This document shows, in pieces, positions 5,277 through 7,855 of a stretch of DNA of 7,855 nt. The notes under the pieces are model-generated. The model was not told where the DNA came from. It worked only from the letters and a program-made list of their open reading frames with translations, and did no database searches. Source of the DNA: Nocardioides sp. (GTDB taxonomy: Bacteria > Actinomycetota > Actinomycetes > Propionibacteriales > Nocardioidaceae); the NCBI GenBank assembly GCA_029264225.1, contig JARICB010000418.1, forward strand, positions 1 through 7,855. Reading direction: 5' to 3'. How positions within the stretch are numbered: position 1 is the first letter of the stretch; every line of letters starts with the position of its first letter. The position numbers were made by a program, and so were the translations under genes.

Positions 5277-6752
5277 GTGTCATCCCGCCTCGAACTTGTG
5301 CGAGCCCATACCGATCTCGATGACGATGACGTGGCGTGGCTGCACCAACTGATGGCCGACTGGCAGATCATCGCCGACCTGTCGTTCGCCGATCTGGTGC
5401 TGTGGCTGCCCGACTGCGAGGGCAACGGCTACTGGGCCGGCGGGCAGATGCGTCCTACGACTGGGCCGACGGCGCTGCCCGATGACCTCCTGGGCACCTT
5501 CATCCCGGTCGGTCGCCGACGGATGATGGATGAGGCCTACGGATACGGCCGACTGGTGCGTGAGGGCGACCCTGAGTGGCGCGATGACGTCCCGGTGCGG
5601 GTCGAGGTCATCCCCGTACGTCGTGGTGGCCGGGTGATCGCGCTGGTGGCCCGCAACACCAACCTCCTCGGCGTACGCACCCCGAGCCGGCTCGAACTGT
5701 CCTACCTGCAGACCGCCGCGGAGCTCACCCAGATGATCGCTGGCGGCTGGTTCCCTCCTGCCGGACAGCGCAGCGACCATGCCGATTCGCCCCGAGTCGG
5801 CGACGGATTCCTGCGCCTGGATGCAGCCGGCCGAGTGGAGTACGCCAGCCCCAACGCGCTCTCGGTCTATCGCCGCCTGGGGCTCGACGGTGACCTGACC
5901 AACCTGGTGCTCGCCGACCTGACCAGAGACCTGGTTCCGCCCCGACGGCGTCCGGATGAGGAGACGCTGAGCGCGGTGCTCGGTGGGCGCGCCGACCGCG
6001 ACATCGAGATCGCCACCGACGAGGTCGCCCTGATCGTTCGCAGCATCGCGCTGAGGCCGCTCGGGGAACGGATCGGAGCAGCCATCCTGCTGCGCGACGT
6101 GACCGAGCTTCGACGGCGCGACCGCGAACTTGTCACCAAGGACGCCACCATCAGGGAGATTCACCACCGGGTGAAGAACAATCTTCAGACCGTGGCCGCG
6201 TTGCTGCGTCTCCAGGCACGCCGAATGGACCAGCCGTCGGCACGTGCCGCACTGGAGGAGGCCGTCCGTCGCGTCGGCTCGATCGCCATCGTGCACGAGA
6301 CGCTGAGTGAGTCCGGCGAGGAGCACGTCGACTTCGACGAGATCGCCGACCGGTTGGGCCGCATGGTGACCGACGTCAGCGGCATCGGCGGACGCGTGCA
6401 TGTGCTACGTAAGGGGTCGTTCGGCGTCTTGGCCTCGGAATTGGCCACCACGTTGGCGACGGTGCTGACCGAGATATTGCAGAACTCGGTGGAACACGGC
6501 TACCCGAGCGACCAAGCCGAGGCGGAGGGCAGGATCGTGATCGCCGTGCGTCGCCGTGCAGCGCGACTACACGTCAGCATCGAGGACGACGGCGCCGGAC
6601 TGCCGGCGGCCTTCGACCTGACCGCCTCGAGCAGCCTGGGTCTGTCCATCGTGCGCACTCTGGTCGAGTCCGAACTGAACGGCCAGATCGAGATCGGGAC
6701 TGCGCAGCGCGGCCGGGGCGCCCGCGTTCAACTCGACGTGCCGCTGAGTTAG
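5277..6752 (+). CDS. pdtaS: Sensor histidine kinase PdtaS (GAF-PAS-HisKA_2-HATPase)
   Basis: A 491-residue soluble kinase without membrane segments, close to the roughly 500 residues of mycobacterial PdtaS. The order is a GAF_PdtaS-type domain (about 4-155), a PAS domain (about 175-275, GFLRLDAAGRVEYASPNAL), a HisKA_2 dimerisation domain starting near 289, and a HATPase domain (about 384-491). The phospho-accepting histidine is His297 in REIHHRVKNNLQ. The ATPase has an N-box EILQNSVEHGY, a G1 box DDGAGLP and a G2 box SSLGLSIVRTLVE, so it looks active. Its known partner is PdtaR, an ANTAR RNA-binding antiterminator, which is not in this window. In mycobacteria the pair has been linked to nutrient, copper and nitric-oxide responses. 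It starts divergently from the DUF2785 gene and ends 10 bases from the convergent whiB1 stop. GTG 5277 is chosen from the -10 spacing. Confidence 0.92.
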   Translation: MSSRLELVRAHTDLDDDDVAWLHQLMADWQIIADLSFADLVLWLPDCEGNGYWAGGQMRPTTGPTALPDDLLGTFIPVGRRRMMDEAYGYGRLVREGDPEWRDDVPVRVEVIPVRRGGRVIALVARNTNLLGVRTPSRLELSYLQTAAELTQMIAGGWFPPAGQRSDHADSPRVGDGFLRLDAAGRVEYASPNALSVYRRLGLDGDLTNLVLADLTRDLVPPRRRPDEETLSAVLGGRADRDIEIATDEVALIVRSIALRPLGERIGAAILLRDVTELRRRDRELVTKDATIREIHHRVKNNLQTVAALLRLQARRMDQPSARAALEEAVRRVGSIAIVHETLSESGEEHVDFDEIADRLGRMVTDVSGIGGRVHVLRKGSFGVLASELATTLATVLTEILQNSVEHGYPSDQAEAEGRIVIAVRRRAARLHVSIEDDGAGLPAAFDLTASSSLGLSIVRTLVESELNGQIEIGTAQRGRGARVQLDVPLS

Positions 6753-6758
6753 AGGACG

Positions 6759-6770
6759 CCGCCTAGGCGG
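6759..6770. repeat. Palindrome at the pdtaS/whiB1 convergence
   Basis: CCGCCTAGGCGG is a perfect 12-base palindrome that begins 6 bases after the pdtaS stop and contains the whiB1 stop codon. It has no room for a loop and no T-run, so it is at best a weak bidirectional terminator. A chance palindrome is possible. Confidence 0.35.
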
Positions 6771-7014
6771 TGCGGATACGGGCTCGGGCGTTGCGACGCT
6801 TGAGCGAGCGACGTTCATCCTCACTCAGGCCACCCCAGACGCCGTGGTCCTGGCCAGCCTCGAGTGCCCAGGCGAGGCACTGTTCGCGCACCTCGCAGCG
6901 TCGACACACCTGCTTGGCCTCCTCGATCTGGAGGATGGCCGGACCAGTGTTGCCGATCGGGAAGAACAACTCCGGGTCTTCGTCGAGGCAGGCAGAGCGC
7001 GAACGCCAATCCAT
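6763..7014 (-). CDS. whiB1: WhiB1-type iron-sulfur transcriptional regulator
   Basis: 83 residues from ATG 7014. The first residues MDWR and cysteines at 9, 37, 40 and 46 match M. tuberculosis WhiB1 in position. These cysteines bind a [4Fe-4S] cluster that reacts with nitric oxide in WhiB1. The turn motif GVWGGLSEDERR is followed by the basic DNA-binding tail LKRRNARARIR. WhiB1 binds region 4 of the principal sigma factor and is essential in M. tuberculosis. Upstream in-frame ATGs at 7035 and 7038 would add 7 or 8 poorly conserved residues and are less likely. The best Shine-Dalgarno match (GAGGA) is a rather long 11 bases from ATG 7014. A CRP-type operator lies about 100 bases upstream. Equivalent Streptomyces genes are named wblE. 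Confidence 0.95.
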   Translation of the reverse strand: MDWRSRSACLDEDPELFFPIGNTGPAILQIEEAKQVCRRCEVREQCLAWALEAGQDHGVWGGLSEDERRSLKRRNARARIRTA

Positions 7015-7092
7015 GGGGTGTGGGATCCTCTTCATCATGTTCAGGCTGTGTGCGGGCAGTCAGCGGAGCCCGGGCGATCGTGTGCTGGACAC

Positions 7093-7098
7093 GGTGTA
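7093..7098 (-). promoter_or_regulatory. Tentative -10 box of whiB1
   Basis: TACACC on the minus strand is the nearest -10-like hexamer downstream of the CRP-type site. It would place the transcript start near 7086 and the operator centre about 31 bases upstream of it, overlapping the -35 region. There is no strong -35, and the assignment is a guess. Confidence 0.25.
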
Positions 7099-7109
7099 AG
7101 AACACACTG

Positions 7110-7125
7110 TGTGAACTCATTCACG
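7110..7125 (-). promoter_or_regulatory. CRP-type (cAMP receptor protein) operator upstream of whiB1
   Basis: Read on the plus strand, TGTGA-ACTCAT-TCACG matches the CRP palindrome TGTGA-N6-TCACA at nine of ten positions. In M. tuberculosis the whiB1 promoter is controlled by the CRP homologue Rv3676 through such sites, so the position is meaningful. The site overlaps a second palindrome, CACACTGTGTG at 7103-7113. It lies in the 222-base divergent region, so the gene at 7237 could also be affected, although that gene is more distant. Confidence 0.7.
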
Positions 7126-7203
7126 AGCGCCTCATAAGGGTGACAAGAAGTGGATCGATGCACAACCCCCTTCGATAGTCACTTCCGTCACAGCAGCCAC
7201 CTC

Positions 7204-7230
7204 TTGACCTGCGGGGTTGACCCCTAGGCT
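7204..7230 (+). promoter_or_regulatory. Promoter of the membrane-protein gene
   Basis: TTGACC (7204-7209) and TAGGCT (7225-7230) are 15 bases apart, which is short but acceptable. The -10 ends 6 bases before GTG 7237, so the transcript is probably leaderless. This is the most complete housekeeping-type promoter in the window. Confidence 0.6.
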
Positions 7231-7236
7231 GGTCCG

Positions 7237-7638
7237 GTGCTCACCGATCCCGCCGCTCCTGTCCCGCCCCCGCTCGTCGTAGCAGCCCTTGTGACAGCAG
7301 TCGAGGGCCTCTGCATCGTTGCCCTGGCCGTGTTCGAGGTGGTGAACCTCTCCGGTGAGCGAATCATGATGGGCCTGAGTACCGGACTGTTCTTCGCTGC
7401 GTACGGCGCGACGCTGATCGCCTGCGCCTGGCTGATCACCCGCGGGCAGACCCTGGCACGGGGCCCGATCCTGCTCGCACAACTGATCCAGCTCGGGATC
7501 GCCTGGAACGTTCGGGGCCAGGGGGCTGGCCTGATGGCCATCGCCCTGACCGGGGTCGCCCTGATCGTGATCGTGGGCATGCTGCACCCGGCCACCATCG
7601 CGGTGCTCAATCCGGAGTCCAAGATCGAGCGCGACTGA
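7237..7638 (+). CDS. Small integral membrane protein, unknown function
   Basis: 133 residues with four predicted membrane helices (about 12-37, 46-68, 76-91 and 97-118). A short proline-rich N-terminus precedes them and a charged tail ending ESKIERD follows. I do not recognise a named domain. Similar small four-helix proteins are common next to regulatory genes in actinobacteria and are usually annotated simply as membrane proteins. The GTG start fits a leaderless promoter and has no Shine-Dalgarno sequence. The gene is divergent from whiB1 and converges with the downstream sigma-factor gene across only 9 bases. No catalytic or binding motif is visible. Confidence 0.8.
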   Translation: MLTDPAAPVPPPLVVAALVTAVEGLCIVALAVFEVVNLSGERIMMGLSTGLFFAAYGATLIACAWLITRGQTLARGPILLAQLIQLGIAWNVRGQGAGLMAIALTGVALIVIVGMLHPATIAVLNPESKIERD

Positions 7639-7647
7639 TCCGTCGAC

Positions 7648-7855
7648 TCAGTCCTGCTCGAGGGACGCCCGCAACTGGGTCAGCGTCTTGGCGAGCAGCC
7701 GCGATACGTGCATCTGCGAGACGCCGATCTCCGCGGCGATCTGCGACTGCGTCATGTTCTTGAAGAAACGCAGCAGCAGGATCCGCTTCTCCCGAGGGTC
7801 CAGGCCCTCCAGCAGCGGCTTGATCGACTCCCTGGCCTCGACGTAGGCCAGGTCC
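7648..7855 (-). CDS. SigB/SigF/SigG-family sigma factor, C-terminal part (region 4)
   Basis: Partial gene running off the right edge; 68 residues are visible on the minus strand, ending LRASLEQD at stop 7648-7650. The sequence [18 protein letters not shown] followed by [21 protein letters not shown] is the region 4.2 helix-turn-helix typical of the SigB/SigF/SigG subfamily of stress and development sigma factors. It differs clearly from the ECF factor sigR at the other end of the window. Members are usually controlled by an RsbW-type anti-sigma kinase and an RsbV-type antagonist, neither of which is visible here. The specific paralogue cannot be named without the N-terminal regions. Confidence 0.9.
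   Translation of the reverse strand, partial: DLAYVEARESIKPLLEGLDPREKRILLLRFFKNMTQSQIAAEIGVSQMHVSRLLAKTLTQLRASLEQD

Noticed and set aside
5280..6401. Minus-strand open frame of 373 codons opposite pdtaS
   Set aside because: pdtaS is fully supported by its domains; the opposing translation shows no family signature.
7015..7038. Longer WhiB1 start at 7035 or 7038
   Set aside because: Starting at 7014 places the four cysteines at 9, 37, 40 and 46 exactly as in M. tuberculosis WhiB1; the extra residues look like untranslated leader.
1..7855. Mobile elements, CRISPR arrays, tRNA/rRNA genes, defence or biosynthetic clusters
   Set aside because: I saw no transposase or integrase motif, no regularly spaced repeats and no cloverleaf-like segment; every sizeable stretch is covered by conserved chromosomal genes.

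Overview
The window is GC-rich and densely coded, with GTG starts, ATGA and GTGA overlaps and several apparent leaderless promoters. It carries actinobacterial hallmark genes (a SigR/SigH-RsrA pair, ribosomal protein bL37, PdtaS and WhiB1). It comes from a high-GC Actinomycetota chromosome, perhaps Propionibacteriales, although the lineage is a guess. From memory, the order SRAP gene, sigR/sigH, rsrA, pdtaS, convergent whiB1 resembles the Rv3226c-Rv3219 region of Mycobacterium tuberculosis. I see no insertion sequence, prophage, CRISPR array, tRNA or rRNA; this looks like a core chromosomal regulatory neighbourhood with a less conserved insert in the middle.

Layout. (1) 1-910, plus strand: the 3' end of an SRAP (YedK/HMCES) gene, translationally coupled to a small KANL3/Tex30-like alpha/beta hydrolase. 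(2) 920-2150, plus strand: a redox-stress unit. A consensus SigR-type promoter precedes the ECF sigma factor gene sigR, then come the overlapping zinc anti-sigma gene rsrA and a 24-codon gene for bL37, closed by a strong palindromic terminator. (3) 2170-5202, minus strand: a DUF2785 gene, a ThDP-dependent IlvG-like enzyme and a FlK-type hotdog thioesterase, read in that order. (4) 5277-6752, plus strand: the sensor kinase PdtaS, divergent from the DUF2785 gene. (5) 6763-7014, minus strand: whiB1, convergent with pdtaS, with a CRP-type operator in its 5' region. (6) 7237-7638, plus strand: a four-helix membrane protein of unknown role. (7) 7648-7855, minus strand: the C-terminal end of a SigB/SigF-family sigma factor.

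How the genes fit together. RsrA should hold SigR inactive until thiol oxidation releases it, and SigR should then activate its own promoter. PdtaS and WhiB1 add a two-component kinase and an iron-sulfur regulator, so much of the window is signalling and transcriptional control. The minus-strand trio is the metabolic part: its lyase-like enzyme and acyl-CoA thioesterase suggest acyl-CoA or 2-oxoacid chemistry, but the substrate cannot be read from the sequence.

The best leads are the two promoter/start pairs of sigR, which recall the long unstable SigR isoform of Streptomyces; the IlvG-like plus FlK-like pair; the CRP operator at whiB1; and a shared leaderless promoter motif, CCTAGG-N-TG-N5-GTG, at pdtaS and the membrane-protein gene. 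I found no convincing undescribed system.
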